DNA of 64,000 nt from Lachnospiraceae bacterium (GCA_014804655.1 JAAUZK010000004.1:6450-70449); one strand, 5' to 3'; positions 35,170 to 45,218 are shown, counted from the first letter of the stretch. Notes: a model not told the origin generated them from the sequence alone. Translations and numbers: made by a program.

Positions 35170-37563
35170 TTACACACTGCATGTCTTATCGCTCCACGCC
35201 AGCATTTTATTACCCTGCGTATCCGTACATAACATGCCTATGCGATAAGTTCCGGGCGTAAGATCATCCCGCAGCACCCTAAGCACAAAACCCGACAGAC
35301 CGATTCCCTGTTCCATGGGCAGGATAGCCTCCACATCCTCGCGATGCCAGTTCGCAGGTACCGCAGTATACACCGTACCACTTAATGCCTTACCGCCGCC
35401 TTCCTGATCCTCCCGGCGAAGCATTATCTGTTTATCGTAATATGCATTATTTACCCCGGGTACATAGCACCATCCCATAACCCAAAGAATATCAGGTTCA
35501 CCGGCATGGATCTTATGCTGTATCTCTGCCCTGTCCACAGTGAGCTGCAGACGATTCCTATTGACTTTTCCAGTCATTTTATCTCGCAGCGGTTCCGCCT
35601 CTGTCGTCAACAGATGCTCTTCGTAGGGAAACTTATAATTGCACCCATAATCCGACGCATTGTCGATCAATGCCCTATGATAGAAGGGATCATGTCTGTT
35701 CATCTGCGGATGTTTCGCATAAAGATTCTCCTTCTCTGTAAGGAGCCTCTTCCATTTATCCTCATCCCCTTCATCCAAACCACGGCTTAATGACTCATGG
35801 TGATACAACACCGCATCATTTCTCTGCACATTATAATAACCTGCCTCAAGCAATTTAAAGCAGAAATCCACATCGTTGTAAGCCACCGCCATCGTCTCGT
35901 CCAAGCCGCCTGCCTCTTCATATTTCTTACGGCTCACCATAAGACATGCTGCGGTCACTCCTGCCATATCGTATGTTATTCTATTATGTCCGTAATAGTA
36001 GTCTCTGTCATCCGGAAAAGTAATCAGCTTATGGGACGGTCCGATCACCATGTTAGTGATCCCGACATGCTGAATATTCTGTGTACCCGCGTACCACAGC
36101 TTCGCACCCACTGCTCCCACGTGCGGCTGCAGAGCCTGTCCTGTCATGCGGCGAAGCCAGCTGCGCTCTATGATCTCCACGTCATCATTTAACAGAAGAA
36201 TCAGATCGCCAACCGCCTGCGCAGCCCCCATATTACACATCTTTGAAAAATTAAAAGGCATACTCTCATAGAGATAAGTGAAACCGTATTTCCTGCGAAG
36301 TCTCTCTATCTTGGCACGATTCTCGTCACTACTGCCGTTATCTACAACGATCCATTCATAGTAGGGGTAATCCGTTTTCTCTCGAAATGATTTCAGGCAT
36401 CGTTCCAACACCTCCGGATGATCTTTAGACGGAATCACCACGGAGACCATATAATGCGGCGGGATCTGCCTGTCCTCATTCTGGGCACGGACACAGCGCT
36501 CCCTTCCCGAAATAGACGTGTCGTAGACCACGTGATACAGATCCGGCTCCCCAGCGCTCATCAATACAGCCTTTACGCCCCGTCTGGCAAGCGCCTGTTC
36601 CCGCACATCCATACAATCTGCTCCTGCGCCTTCCAAATAACATCCGTTTTCTAATTCTGTCTGCAGACACTGCCGGACGATTCGAAGCTGCTCTTCTTTA
36701 TCCTCGCACGCTTCAAGCCGCTGCCTTATTTCCACGGAAGGCTCATACCGACGATGGTAGAGTACCCCGTCTATATGGCAGATTGCCTGAATCGGCGGAA
36801 CACTCTCCAGCCGGCACCGCCTGCACACCGCTTCCTCCAGGCGCAGACACAGATCATAAAACCGAACCGAGAATTTCTCCCGCTCTTCCGTTTTCATACT
36901 CTCTACACTGAAACGAGTCTCAATCAGGAACTCTTTCTTTACCGCCACCAGATGTCCCCAGCAGTTATAAGCTAACAATGTATCCGGCGAATAGCACGGT
37001 TTAAACCAGGGCTGCATACGCCCGGACAGATCTTCCCAATAAAAATCTTCATCCGTATAGGCAATTTTGCAGGACACATTTTTATTAAAGTATGATTTAA
37101 TTTCGTCCAAACATTTGTTATTGATGATGCCCCTTCCACAAGCCAGAATTACGATTTCTGTCTGTGGAATATCGATCACCTTCCATCCGTTCACCGTAAC
37201 AGAAGATCTGTTGTCATTTATATAACTATTGTTATTCTCCTGTAATATCCATTCCGCATAAGGCCATTCCTGCCGCCTCATCTCTTCTTCATAACGCAAG
37301 AGACAGGAATCCGCCCCAGAACCCCTGTCAATATCCGCGGTCCGCTGCCGTTCCCCTTTGAAAGTATGGTACAAACCGCGAAAAGGCGACGTCATTCTCC
37401 AGAAGAGGCTCGCGTAAATACGGTTCAGGTTATCATTTAAGTCTTCCTGCCTTCTCTGCGAATCCCCGATCTTCCCCGCCAATGTGCTGTTATTCCTGCG
37501 CTCTGTCTCATAGGCAGTCTCATAATAAGCCGCCCAGTCATAGCATTTCGTCCGTCCGCTCAT
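35170..37563 (-). CDS. Large GT2 glycosyltransferase with coiled-coil N-terminus and C-terminal beta domain
   Basis: 797 residues. The helical N-terminus ends in SLFWRMTSPFRGLYH, matching the SVFWRMSKPLR of the next gene. A first, degenerate glycosyltransferase-like region (about 110-330) lacks a clear DxD. The second GT2 domain is complete: YMVSVVIPSKDHPEVLERCL, VVDNGSSDENRAKI, LLLNDDVEII, and LDETMAVAYNDVDFCFKLLE. A beta-rich tail of about 150 residues follows. Start is three bases after the methyltransferase stop, indicating coupling. Probably a processive or late glycosyltransferase of the surface polymer. Confidence 0.85.
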   Translation of the reverse strand: MSGRTKCYDWAAYYETAYETERRNNSTLAGKIGDSQRRQEDLNDNLNRIYASLFWRMTSPFRGLYHTFKGERQRTADIDRGSGADSCLLRYEEEMRRQEWPYAEWILQENNNSYINDNRSSVTVNGWKVIDIPQTEIVILACGRGIINNKCLDEIKSYFNKNVSCKIAYTDEDFYWEDLSGRMQPWFKPCYSPDTLLAYNCWGHLVAVKKEFLIETRFSVESMKTEEREKFSVRFYDLCLRLEEAVCRRCRLESVPPIQAICHIDGVLYHRRYEPSVEIRQRLEACEDKEEQLRIVRQCLQTELENGCYLEGAGADCMDVREQALARRGVKAVLMSAGEPDLYHVVYDTSISGRERCVRAQNEDRQIPPHYMVSVVIPSKDHPEVLERCLKSFREKTDYPYYEWIVVDNGSSDENRAKIERLRRKYGFTYLYESMPFNFSKMCNMGAAQAVGDLILLLNDDVEIIERSWLRRMTGQALQPHVGAVGAKLWYAGTQNIQHVGITNMVIGPSHKLITFPDDRDYYYGHNRITYDMAGVTAACLMVSRKKYEEAGGLDETMAVAYNDVDFCFKLLEAGYYNVQRNDAVLYHHESLSRGLDEGDEDKWKRLLTEKENLYAKHPQMNRHDPFYHRALIDNASDYGCNYKFPYEEHLLTTEAEPLRDKMTGKVNRNRLQLTVDRAEIQHKIHAGEPDILWVMGWCYVPGVNNAYYDKQIMLRREDQEGGGKALSGTVYTAVPANWHREDVEAILPMEQGIGLSGFVLRVLRDDLTPGTYRIGMLCTDTQGNKMLAWSDKTCSV

Positions 37564-37566
37564 CTG

Positions 37567-39681
37567 TTAAAACAGTCCCCTTTTCTGCATATGTTTTACC
37601 GTCTCTTCCGGCAGTCTCGTGACTTCCATTGACACCTGCAGCAGATTACGCTCCTCTCCCGCAAGCCCCGTAAGCGATACCGTAATATTCGGATCGCGGG
37701 TGGGAAAAACATACGTATTATCGCCGACCTTAAATCCGTTCATCTGTATCTGCCTGCCTTTCCACGGGACAGACACACCGTTATACTTGATCTCCCGAAT
37801 ATAAACGAGACAGTAATCGCTGCAAGGATCGATTCTCAGTGCGCTTCTTCCGCCCGGCACGGTCACTTCCAGCTCTGTCATACCCTCCGGCGTCACATGG
37901 ATCTGCTCGCCCGCCTCATCCGGAAAGAAGGACTGCTCTTCGTTGAATCCTGCACCCGTATCCTCATAGATCTGCACGCGGTCATTTTGCCCGGTCGATT
38001 CCTGCCCTTTACAGAAAGCATCTACCGTATAGACCGAGCAGCCGATCGCCTCCCTGATCTCCGCCATAGACATACTCTTGCCGGTCACATATTTCTGAAA
38101 TTGCATCTCCTGTCTGCGGTACTGTTCCGCCTCGGATTGGTCAATTCCAAGCTTCTGCATAATTAAGTCAAGATTTAATATGTTTCTTTTTTCGTTTTCA
38201 AGTAAATAACAGTAGACTGCCCGAAACGCGATCTGTTTCGTATCAACCGCTTTCTGAAAACTCCACTCAAAGTCTATAGCATTCCACATGTTATCAATAT
38301 CTTCCGGTACAATAATGTTTGCAAAAATCAAGTCGTAATCAGCAATCGGCTTCTCCTCACCACAGCCGATCCGTTTCAAATACTCATCAAACAGACGCTG
38401 GAAACGCTCCACATCATTTCGCGCCAGACACTCGTCCAACAACTCTTCCAGACTTCTTCCCTCGAGATATCCGAAGCGCAGATAGGGCGGTTCTGTCTCC
38501 AGTCCGACCTCCGCCATCGTCGTGGTATTCGCCCGCTCCAGCTTGCATCGGTTGATGGCCAGACCGCTGTTCTCATAGCGTTCGCAGAGTTTCTCATAGA
38601 CTTTCTCTGTATTTTCGATATGCTGCCACGCCTCATATGATAACGGATGTTTCTCTATACATTTTCCTGTCCTGTTCTCACGCAGAACCGTCTTAATTCG
38701 AAATTCCGGTTTCCTGTCGCTTGAGTACTTCACGTACTTCTCTTCCGGCGCAGACCCAAGCAGCATCATATAGGAATTAGAGAACAGCGGAAACTGCTCT
38801 TCCTGTATGATCGTATCAAATACTCTCTTCTCGTCAAACAACAGAAGCCTGTCCCTGTCAAAGTTCCTGAGATTGGTCGTAAGTTCCCCCACCTTCGGGA
38901 GTCTGTCATCGGAATAGAGGCATGTCATAAATTTATAGTCAGGATAAGGATAATACATCTGCACCTGTTCGTAGCCGCACCGCTTGGCAATACCGCGCAA
39001 CCCGTCAGCCGTAAACGTCCTCACCACGCCCCCGTCAGGATAATTCTCCAGACCGCTGAAATAGGTGCCAAGATGATCTTCTCTGCATCCCGCCCAGTAT
39101 TTCAGACCGAATTTGTTCTCTATCGCAATGGCTATCGTCCCCTGCGGCTTCACATGCCTGCGAATAATGTTCAGAAAATCTTCATACGGTGTCTCCGACT
39201 GGATATATGCCTGTGCGTACTCAAACACACCAATCAGACAGATATAGTCATAATCGCAGGGCAGATCCGGCTCCACGTCCTGAAAATTGCCCACATGTAT
39301 GGTCACATTGTCCGCTTCCATGTGCCGATAGGCATTGATCCGACTCCGTTTTCTGGACAGATCTATGCAGGTGACCTCCCCTGCTTTCCTCGCCAATGCG
39401 CCGGTAATCGCTCCGCAGCCGGAGCCGACCTCAAGCACCTTCATATCCTTCGTGATCGGAAGCCACTCCACAATATTCTCCCGCTGCGCGGACAAATGAT
39501 ACAAAATCGGCCAACTTCCCCGCTCTTCAATGATCCGCTGATACTCCACTTCCGAATAATTACGGGTGATATCCAATAACTCATCTTCCACATCACCGTC
39601 GCAGTAATAGTCCTCGCCCGGATAATGGGTCAGATCCAACTTAATTTTTCCGATTTCCTCGATCTTTTCTTCCGACATCAT
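37567..39681 (-). CDS. SAM-dependent methyltransferase fused to a large C-terminal region
   Basis: 704 residues. A class I methyltransferase occupies about 60-280: motif I VLEVGSGCGAITGALA, then TCIDLSRKRSRIN, and a late IAIAIENKFGLKYWAG. The middle (about 340-540) resembles a phosphotransferase/kinase-like fold (YDLIFANIIV...IDFEWSF), and the end is a beta-rich domain. Such fusions occur beside ABC-exported polysaccharides, where methyl or phosphomethyl caps end chain growth and set length. That capping role is inference by analogy with WbdD-type enzymes. It sits directly after Wzt in the operon. Confidence 0.8.
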   Translation of the reverse strand: MMSEEKIEEIGKIKLDLTHYPGEDYYCDGDVEDELLDITRNYSEVEYQRIIEERGSWPILYHLSAQRENIVEWLPITKDMKVLEVGSGCGAITGALARKAGEVTCIDLSRKRSRINAYRHMEADNVTIHVGNFQDVEPDLPCDYDYICLIGVFEYAQAYIQSETPYEDFLNIIRRHVKPQGTIAIAIENKFGLKYWAGCREDHLGTYFSGLENYPDGGVVRTFTADGLRGIAKRCGYEQVQMYYPYPDYKFMTCLYSDDRLPKVGELTTNLRNFDRDRLLLFDEKRVFDTIIQEEQFPLFSNSYMMLLGSAPEEKYVKYSSDRKPEFRIKTVLRENRTGKCIEKHPLSYEAWQHIENTEKVYEKLCERYENSGLAINRCKLERANTTTMAEVGLETEPPYLRFGYLEGRSLEELLDECLARNDVERFQRLFDEYLKRIGCGEEKPIADYDLIFANIIVPEDIDNMWNAIDFEWSFQKAVDTKQIAFRAVYCYLLENEKRNILNLDLIMQKLGIDQSEAEQYRRQEMQFQKYVTGKSMSMAEIREAIGCSVYTVDAFCKGQESTGQNDRVQIYEDTGAGFNEEQSFFPDEAGEQIHVTPEGMTELEVTVPGGRSALRIDPCSDYCLVYIREIKYNGVSVPWKGRQIQMNGFKVGDNTYVFPTRDPNITVSLTGLAGEERNLLQVSMEVTRLPEETVKHMQKRGLF

Positions 39682-39726
39682 GTTTTCCTTTACTTTATAT
39701 AGCAGGCAGCCTTCACAAATGCGCTG

Positions 39727-41076
39727 TCACGCCTCGATGCTTCGCACCTCGATCACGGAATTCATATCATAGAATCCTACCGTATCTTTATCGGAGATCA
39801 CCGACAGATTCAGCACATCGTATAGTCTGTGATACACAGTAAAATCGTCATTCTCATACCCCGTAACTCCCAAGGACAGCAGATAATCGCCTCCCTGCAG
39901 ATTCATGTCCTGCGTAAAGACCACTTCCCGCACATCACCCGCCTCCACAGGCTCTAAAAAAGCTTTCTCAAACATGGTATTAGTGCCGGTGATTTCCGTT
40001 CCGCGTACATTTTTAATTGTAAAAGCAAATATAGGCGCATGGATATCCTCCTGCATCCGTACCTTCATGCAGATGGAAAATGTGCTTCCTTTCAAGATCG
40101 CCGATGTCTTTACTCCCTTATGGTCCGTAATATAGTATTCCGTGATGACGGCTTTCTTAGACCCGTATTCCAGAAGTTCCGGGTTCTCCGCAAGCGCACC
40201 GTCCGGGTTCGTTTCCCCGCCATTCATGCGGGACTTCGCGTCAGCTTTTTTCCCGCCGCCTTCCGCTTTGCTGCCGGATGCCGCTTTTCGAAGTTCTTCA
40301 TCATCCAGCAAGCTGCCCTGTTCCTGCTCCGGTGCAACATACTGTCCTACCAGAACCTGCTTGTAGATGTCTATCATCTCTTTCGGCTTTCCCTCACCCA
40401 GCTTGGTACCTTGGTTGAGCAGCACCACTCTGTCACAGTATTTGCTGATACTGCTCAGATCGTGGCTGACAAATACGATGGTCTTTCCCATCTCCTTAAA
40501 TTCTTCGAATTTATGATAACACTTTGCCTGAAAAAAGACATCTCCCACAGACAGCGCCTCATCCACGATCAGAATTTCCGGATCGATATTGATCGCCACC
40601 GCGAAGGCAAGACGCACGAACATACCGCTGGAATAAGTCTTCACCGGCTGATGCACATACTCTCCGATATCCGCAAACTCCAGAATCGATTCCAGCTTTT
40701 CATCGATCTCCTTCTCGCTGAATCCTATCATGGTCCCGTTCAAATATATATTTTCAATTCCGTTATATTCCATATTAAATCCCGCACCCAGTTCCAGCAG
40801 TGCGGATATACGTCCGTTGACCTCCACTTCGCCCCGTGTCGCATTCAAAACTCCTGTAATAATCTTGAGAATCGTGGATTTGCCCGAACCGTTTGTCCCG
40901 ATAATCCCCACGCACTCTCCCTGCCTGATGGTCAGATTGACCCCCTTCAGAGCATGGTGCTCCGTATGGTGTTTCCCCCTCCTGAATCCCAGTGCTTCCT
41001 TGATCCGGTCGGAGGGCTTATCATACAGCTTATACACTTTCTCTACATCCGTAACCTTAATCGCAATATTGTCCAT
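39727..41076 (-). CDS. wzt: Polysaccharide ABC exporter ATPase (Wzt type) with C-terminal substrate domain
   Basis: 449 residues. The ATPase part has GTNGSGKS (60-67), signature YSSGM (148-152), ILIVDEA (168-174) and the H-loop FVSHD. After a Lys/Ala/Glu-rich linker (about 255-300) there is a beta-sandwich C-terminal domain (about 310-445), the Wzt carbohydrate-recognition domain that binds the capped chain end in O-antigen exporters. Pairs with the permease at 41279, though a 200-base gap with repeats separates them. Confidence 0.93.
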   Translation of the reverse strand: MDNIAIKVTDVEKVYKLYDKPSDRIKEALGFRRGKHHTEHHALKGVNLTIRQGECVGIIGTNGSGKSTILKIITGVLNATRGEVEVNGRISALLELGAGFNMEYNGIENIYLNGTMIGFSEKEIDEKLESILEFADIGEYVHQPVKTYSSGMFVRLAFAVAINIDPEILIVDEALSVGDVFFQAKCYHKFEEFKEMGKTIVFVSHDLSSISKYCDRVVLLNQGTKLGEGKPKEMIDIYKQVLVGQYVAPEQEQGSLLDDEELRKAASGSKAEGGGKKADAKSRMNGGETNPDGALAENPELLEYGSKKAVITEYYITDHKGVKTSAILKGSTFSICMKVRMQEDIHAPIFAFTIKNVRGTEITGTNTMFEKAFLEPVEAGDVREVVFTQDMNLQGGDYLLSLGVTGYENDDFTVYHRLYDVLNLSVISDKDTVGFYDMNSVIEVRSIEA

Positions 41077-41127
41077 AAGTTATTCCTTGTCTAAAATAGT
41101 ACCGTTCACAATATATCTATATCGTCC

Positions 41128-41175
41128 GCACAGATGAAAGTCAATATCTTCGTCGTCGCGCTATCGCTCGCAAGC
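41128..41175. repeat. Decayed left half of a family A repeat
   Basis: GCACAGATGAAAGTCAATAT and the following CTTCG...CGCGCTATCGCTCGC resemble the left arm of family A copy 1 with several substitutions. No right arm is seen before the next hairpin. Confidence 0.5.
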
Positions 41176-41192
41176 TGTCGCCTTACAAACGC

Positions 41193-41216
41193 GGAAGAAT
41201 GCTCCAGCATTCTTCC
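41193..41216. terminator. Hairpin abutting family C copy 2
   Basis: Perfect 10-bp stem GGAAGAATGC / GCATTCTTCC with a 4-base loop, immediately beside the 60-bp element. It lies between wzm and wzt and could modulate the ratio of the two. Confidence 0.55.
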
Positions 41217-41276
41217 AAACATGATTTAGTAGCTCTTAGACTGCGTATTTTGCAGTCTTAGCGCTACTTCATGTTT
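41217..41276. repeat. Family C palindrome, copy 2 (60 bp)
   Basis: Arms AAACATGA / TCATGTTT and core stem CTTAGACTGC / GCAGTCTTAG with TAGTAG / CGCTAC partly pairing. Stem bases differ from copy 1 but stay paired. It ends two bases from the wzm stop codon, the same spacing as copy 1 from its lipoprotein gene. Confidence 0.85.
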
Positions 41277-41278
41277 TG

Positions 41279-42307
41279 CTATAGCACATCCGCAAAGTGT
41301 ACCCGTAACTTCCGGAAGACCAGCGTTCCGATACAGAACAGGCTGATCGTAAAGATCCAAAAATACGTGGACGAATAGAAGTGCTCCCAGAACCATACTT
41401 CCTCGTAAATCGCGCTCCGGTAACCGTTGACCACATAGACCAGCGGATTTAACTTAAAGAGCGTTTTCATGTTATCCGTCTTTAACATCGTAATACTCCA
41501 CAGGATCGGCGTCGCCCACATCCCGATCTGCAGCGCAATATTAATAATCTGCTGCAGATCCCGGATAAATACCACCAGTGCGCAGGTCAGATAACTCATT
41601 CCCAGCACCAGCAGGAACATGCAGAAGCTGTAATAGATTAACTGTAATGTATAGATCGTCGGATAATAACCGTAGCCGATAGAAACTAATAACAATACTG
41701 CTACGAAGAACACATGAATGAAAGTAGCCGCAATCACCTTAATGATCGGTAGAATACTGATATTGAACACGACTTTTTTCACCAGATAATTATACTCAAT
41801 TAATGCCATCGTTCCCTGCGTGATCGCTTCCGAGAAATAGAACCAGGGCACAAGTCCTGCCGTCAGATAGAGCACATAGGGCACTTCCAGCCCGCTTGCT
41901 ACCATCTGGCTTCTCGTGTCGAATACTTTATCGAAAACAATCCAGTACATCACCACGGTAACCACCGGCTGGGCCATCGCCCATACGATCCCCAGATAAG
42001 AGCCGGCATACCGCTTCTTGAAATCATTCTTTGCCAGCTTCCAGATCAGCTTCCTGCTCTGAAAAAGTTCCGACGGAATCGTCAGAATCCTCTCATAGTA
42101 GAGCGCGAAAATCATACAGGTAAACGCAATCAGTACACATCCGCTGACCTTCTTCATCTGCTCCGTCACCTGATCCGCCAGTGGATTATGATGGTTGACC
42201 AGCACCAGCGCCAAAATCAAACCAAGCCCCCAGAATATGGCAATTCCTGCGGGCTTTCCCAAGTATCTTCTTTTCCTGTCGGAATGTTCCGTCTTTCTCA
42301 CACTCAT
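41279..42307 (-). CDS. wzm: Polysaccharide ABC exporter permease (Wzm type)
   Basis: 342 residues from an ATG at 42305-42307 (MSVRKTEHSDRKRR), which has AGGA six bases upstream; an ATG 20 codons earlier has no ribosome site. Two extra N-terminal helices precede the standard ABC-2 permease: LIWKLAKNDFKKRYAGSYLG, IVWAMAQPVVTVVMYWIVF, GLVPWFYFSEAI and six core helices. Together with Wzt it moves the finished lipid-linked polysaccharide across the membrane. It follows rfbC by about 85 bases. Confidence 0.92.
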   Translation of the reverse strand: MSVRKTEHSDRKRRYLGKPAGIAIFWGLGLILALVLVNHHNPLADQVTEQMKKVSGCVLIAFTCMIFALYYERILTIPSELFQSRKLIWKLAKNDFKKRYAGSYLGIVWAMAQPVVTVVMYWIVFDKVFDTRSQMVASGLEVPYVLYLTAGLVPWFYFSEAITQGTMALIEYNYLVKKVVFNISILPIIKVIAATFIHVFFVAVLLLVSIGYGYYPTIYTLQLIYYSFCMFLLVLGMSYLTCALVVFIRDLQQIINIALQIGMWATPILWSITMLKTDNMKTLFKLNPLVYVVNGYRSAIYEEVWFWEHFYSSTYFWIFTISLFCIGTLVFRKLRVHFADVL

Positions 42308-42391
42308 AATCTTCCTGCTCCGAAATATATCGCCGGCATAAATGCAGCATACCCCTTTTCGCGACATACTGCTTTAAGTCGGATATAAGCT

Positions 42392-42958
42392 TTATTTGCG
42401 GTATTTTTGTGTAAATGCCGCAAGCCCATCCTCTCTGTTTGCATCTTTAGGTGACAGGATCGGCTGCTCTCCCTCCGGAATGGGCCACTTGATCCCAATC
42501 TCCGGATCATTCCAGATGATGCCTCCCTCGTCGCCTGGATGATAGAAATCCGTACATTTGTAAGCAAATTCCGCATAATCGGACACTACATAGAAGCCGT
42601 GTGCAAAATTCTTCGGAACAAAGAACTGTTTCTTATTCTCCGCCGAGAGCAGTACACCGTACCACTTACCGTAAGTCGCGGAACCCTGCCGCAAGTCCAC
42701 TGCCACATCATATACCGCACCGCTTAAGACACGCACCAGCTTATCCTGCGGATAATTGATCTGGAAATGCAGTCCGCGTAAGACTCCTTTCGTGGATGCC
42801 GACTGATTATCCTGCACGAAGACCTGATCGATCCCCACTTCTTTGTAATCATTATAATTATATGTCTCCATAAAATAACCTCTGGCATCCTCAAACACCG
42901 TAGGCGTGATCACCTTAAGCCCCTCGATCTCACATGTTTCCACTGTTATCTTTCCCAT
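42392..42958 (-). CDS. rfbC: dTDP-4-dehydrorhamnose 3,5-epimerase
   Basis: 188 residues, standard length. GLKVITPTVFEDARGYFMET, QDNQSASTKGVLRGLHFQ with the catalytic His, KLVRVLSGAVYDVAVDLRQG and VPKNFAHGFYV are all typical RmlC motifs. It converts dTDP-4-keto-6-deoxyglucose to dTDP-4-keto-L-rhamnose. It lies 20 bases after the GH25 gene in the rfbB-rfbA-GH25-rfbC operon. Confidence 0.96.
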   Translation of the reverse strand: MGKITVETCEIEGLKVITPTVFEDARGYFMETYNYNDYKEVGIDQVFVQDNQSASTKGVLRGLHFQINYPQDKLVRVLSGAVYDVAVDLRQGSATYGKWYGVLLSAENKKQFFVPKNFAHGFYVVSDYAEFAYKCTDFYHPGDEGGIIWNDPEIGIKWPIPEGEQPILSPKDANREDGLAAFTQKYRK

Positions 42959-42978
42959 ATCCGTATCTTCCTTTCCGC

Positions 42979-44328
42979 TTATTCTTCATCGGACCCGGTT
43001 GGCACATTGCCGCTGTCGCCGTCTATCACACCGGAATACCCCGCCGCGCCCTTGGCATGATTGATTGAAGTGTCAATGTTCATGTAACACAGGTTCAGGT
43101 CAACCCTCGTCTCAATACCAGCCACAGAACCTTTCGATGTGTACTGCCACATATGATAGTATTTATCATAAACAGGGATATCCGCATATTCCGCCAGCCA
43201 CGTTCTATATTCTGACACTTCTGTCATATCCAATTCATCATTCAGCCAGTTTCTGGAAGCGTAGATACCCGTCTCGTAACCCGCCGAAGCAATCGTCTCC
43301 AGAAATGCCTTGTGGATCTTCGTCCGCTCCTCAGCCTCCAGCGCGTCGGCGCGTCCTCTGCCTCCGGCGCTTTCGCTATCTAAGAATACCGGATAATCCA
43401 CATCATAGTCTTCGATCAGGCTGATCACCATACTGGCTTCCTCTACCGCTTCCACCTCATCCAGTGCCTGCGTAAAGAAATACACGCCCACCGGAATGCC
43501 GGCTTCTATGGCTCCCTCAATATTCTTTTTATACATAGGATCCAGCACCAGCGCACCGGATGATGCTCCCCGGTATCCGCAACGGATGATGGCGAACTCG
43601 ATACCGTCACCCTTTACCTTTTCCCAATCAATCTCTTTATTCCATTTAGAGACATCTATACCGAGCCGCGCATTGTCCCCGGCAAATTGTAATTCCGTAT
43701 TCTCGCTTCCGTCCGCCGCTTCCTCCGCACCGTTGACAGCTCTGTCTTCCTTCTCCACATCGATGTCATCCTCCGTCATTATGAGGTATTCGATGTCACT
43801 TAACACACGATACTCGATCTCCTGTTTGACCTGAATAGTCGTGATCGTATTCGGAACGATAAAGCCCTCTGCTTCCTCTAGCGACACGCTGTATTCCCCT
43901 GCGCGCAGTCCGTCAATATATACGATCCCGTCCCGATCCGAATCCGTGTACTCTCCCATTCCCTGTATCTTAACCACAAAAGGCGTACCCGTCACCAGTC
44001 TGCCCACACTGTCCACGATCATGATTCTCAGATCCTTCGCCACAGAGCTCATCATCAGAAATACGTTTTTACCGGAGTAAGTCTCTATACTCTTAAATTT
44101 CACTTCGGGATCGAAGAAAGTTTCATCCCGCAGAAAAGCAGACAGATCGCTCCCTCTCTGCCCGTTATCCGCCACTTCCATGACCGCCGTCTCTTCTATC
44201 TGCACGTCCGCCGTTAATCCCAGCTTCTTTTTGACAGTTTCAAGATTCGTAACTGCAATCACGCCGATTAAGACCATGAACATAAGGATCATGGCAAACA
44301 GCATTCTTCTCATTCTCTTAGAGTCCAT
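42979..44328 (-). CDS. Membrane-anchored GH25 muramidase in the rhamnose operon
   Basis: 449 residues from an ATG at 44326-44328 ([13 protein letters not shown]) with GAGG upstream; it overlaps the rfbA stop by 11 bases. One membrane helix (about 8-25) leads outside to a beta-sandwich domain like a Cna-B/prealbumin fold (about 75-180) and a GH25 domain (about 220-425): [43 protein letters not shown] (catalytic Asp/Glu pair) and WQYTSKG. GH25 enzymes cut the MurNAc-GlcNAc bond. Domain order repeats that of the 973-residue protein at 46646. Confidence 0.88.
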   Translation of the reverse strand: MDSKRMRRMLFAMILMFMVLIGVIAVTNLETVKKKLGLTADVQIEETAVMEVADNGQRGSDLSAFLRDETFFDPEVKFKSIETYSGKNVFLMMSSVAKDLRIMIVDSVGRLVTGTPFVVKIQGMGEYTDSDRDGIVYIDGLRAGEYSVSLEEAEGFIVPNTITTIQVKQEIEYRVLSDIEYLIMTEDDIDVEKEDRAVNGAEEAADGSENTELQFAGDNARLGIDVSKWNKEIDWEKVKGDGIEFAIIRCGYRGASSGALVLDPMYKKNIEGAIEAGIPVGVYFFTQALDEVEAVEEASMVISLIEDYDVDYPVFLDSESAGGRGRADALEAEERTKIHKAFLETIASAGYETGIYASRNWLNDELDMTEVSEYRTWLAEYADIPVYDKYYHMWQYTSKGSVAGIETRVDLNLCYMNIDTSINHAKGAAGYSGVIDGDSGNVPTGSDEE

Positions 44329-45187
44329 TGGCAACCTCAACCATATACTGACCGTAATCTGTCTTCATCAACGGTTCTGCCAGCTTCAGCAGTTGTTCTT
44401 TGGTAATAAAACCTCTCTTGTAAGCAATCTCCTCGATACACGAGATATACAGTCCCTGCCTCTTCTGGAAAGCAGCCACGAAGTCCGCCGCATCAAGCAG
44501 GGAATCATGATTCCCTGTATCCAGCCATGCAAATCCGCGTCCCAGCGTCTCCACTCGAAGCTCCCCTCTGCTCAGATACTCGTTATTGATACTCGTGATC
44601 TCTATCTCACCTCTGGCGGAAGGCTTCACATTCGCTGCAATCTCCACCACGTCATTGTCATAGAAATATAAACCCGGCACAGCATAATTACTCTTCGGAT
44701 TCTCCGGCTTCTCCTCGATGGAAATGGCCTTGCCGTTCTCGTCAAACTCCACTACGCCGTACTCTCTCGGGTCCCTGACATAATAACCGAAGATCGTCGC
44801 GCCTTTCTGTCTGGATGCCACCTCTCTGAGTACCTTCGAGAAACTCTGCCCGTAGAAAATATTATCACCCAATATCAACGCCACACTGTCATCCCCGATA
44901 AAATCCGCCCCGATAATAAAAGCATCCGCCAACCCTCTGGGAGATTCCTGTACGGCATACTCCATACGCAGACCCAGCTGCTCACCCGTGCCGAACAACT
45001 CCCGGAACACCGGAAGATCTCTGGGTGTGGAGATAATCAATATTTCCCTGATTCCTGACAGCATCAATATGGACAGTGGATAATAGATCATCGGTTTATC
45101 ATATACCGGCATAATCTGCTTGGAAACTGCCTTCGTCAACGGATACAGACGGGTTCCCGAACCGCCCGCTAAGATTATTCCCTTCAT
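44318..45187 (-). CDS. rfbA: Glucose-1-phosphate thymidylyltransferase
   Basis: 289 residues, standard length. [20 protein letters not shown], the nucleotide-binding start, then [30 protein letters not shown] and [20 protein letters not shown]. It makes dTDP-glucose from glucose-1-phosphate (from the phosphoglucomutase nearby) and dTTP. It follows rfbB by 31 bases and overlaps the GH25 gene. Confidence 0.97.
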   Translation of the reverse strand: MKGIILAGGSGTRLYPLTKAVSKQIMPVYDKPMIYYPLSILMLSGIREILIISTPRDLPVFRELFGTGEQLGLRMEYAVQESPRGLADAFIIGADFIGDDSVALILGDNIFYGQSFSKVLREVASRQKGATIFGYYVRDPREYGVVEFDENGKAISIEEKPENPKSNYAVPGLYFYDNDVVEIAANVKPSARGEIEITSINNEYLSRGELRVETLGRGFAWLDTGNHDSLLDAADFVAAFQKRQGLYISCIEEIAYKRGFITKEQLLKLAEPLMKTDYGQYMVEVANGL

Positions 45188-45218
45188 CTTCTCCTCATTT
45201 CCGCGATTTTAAAGTCGC

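Noticed and set aside
40039-41094. 351-codon plus-strand frame opposite wzt
   Set aside because: Shadow of the ATPase gene; its protein has no family features.
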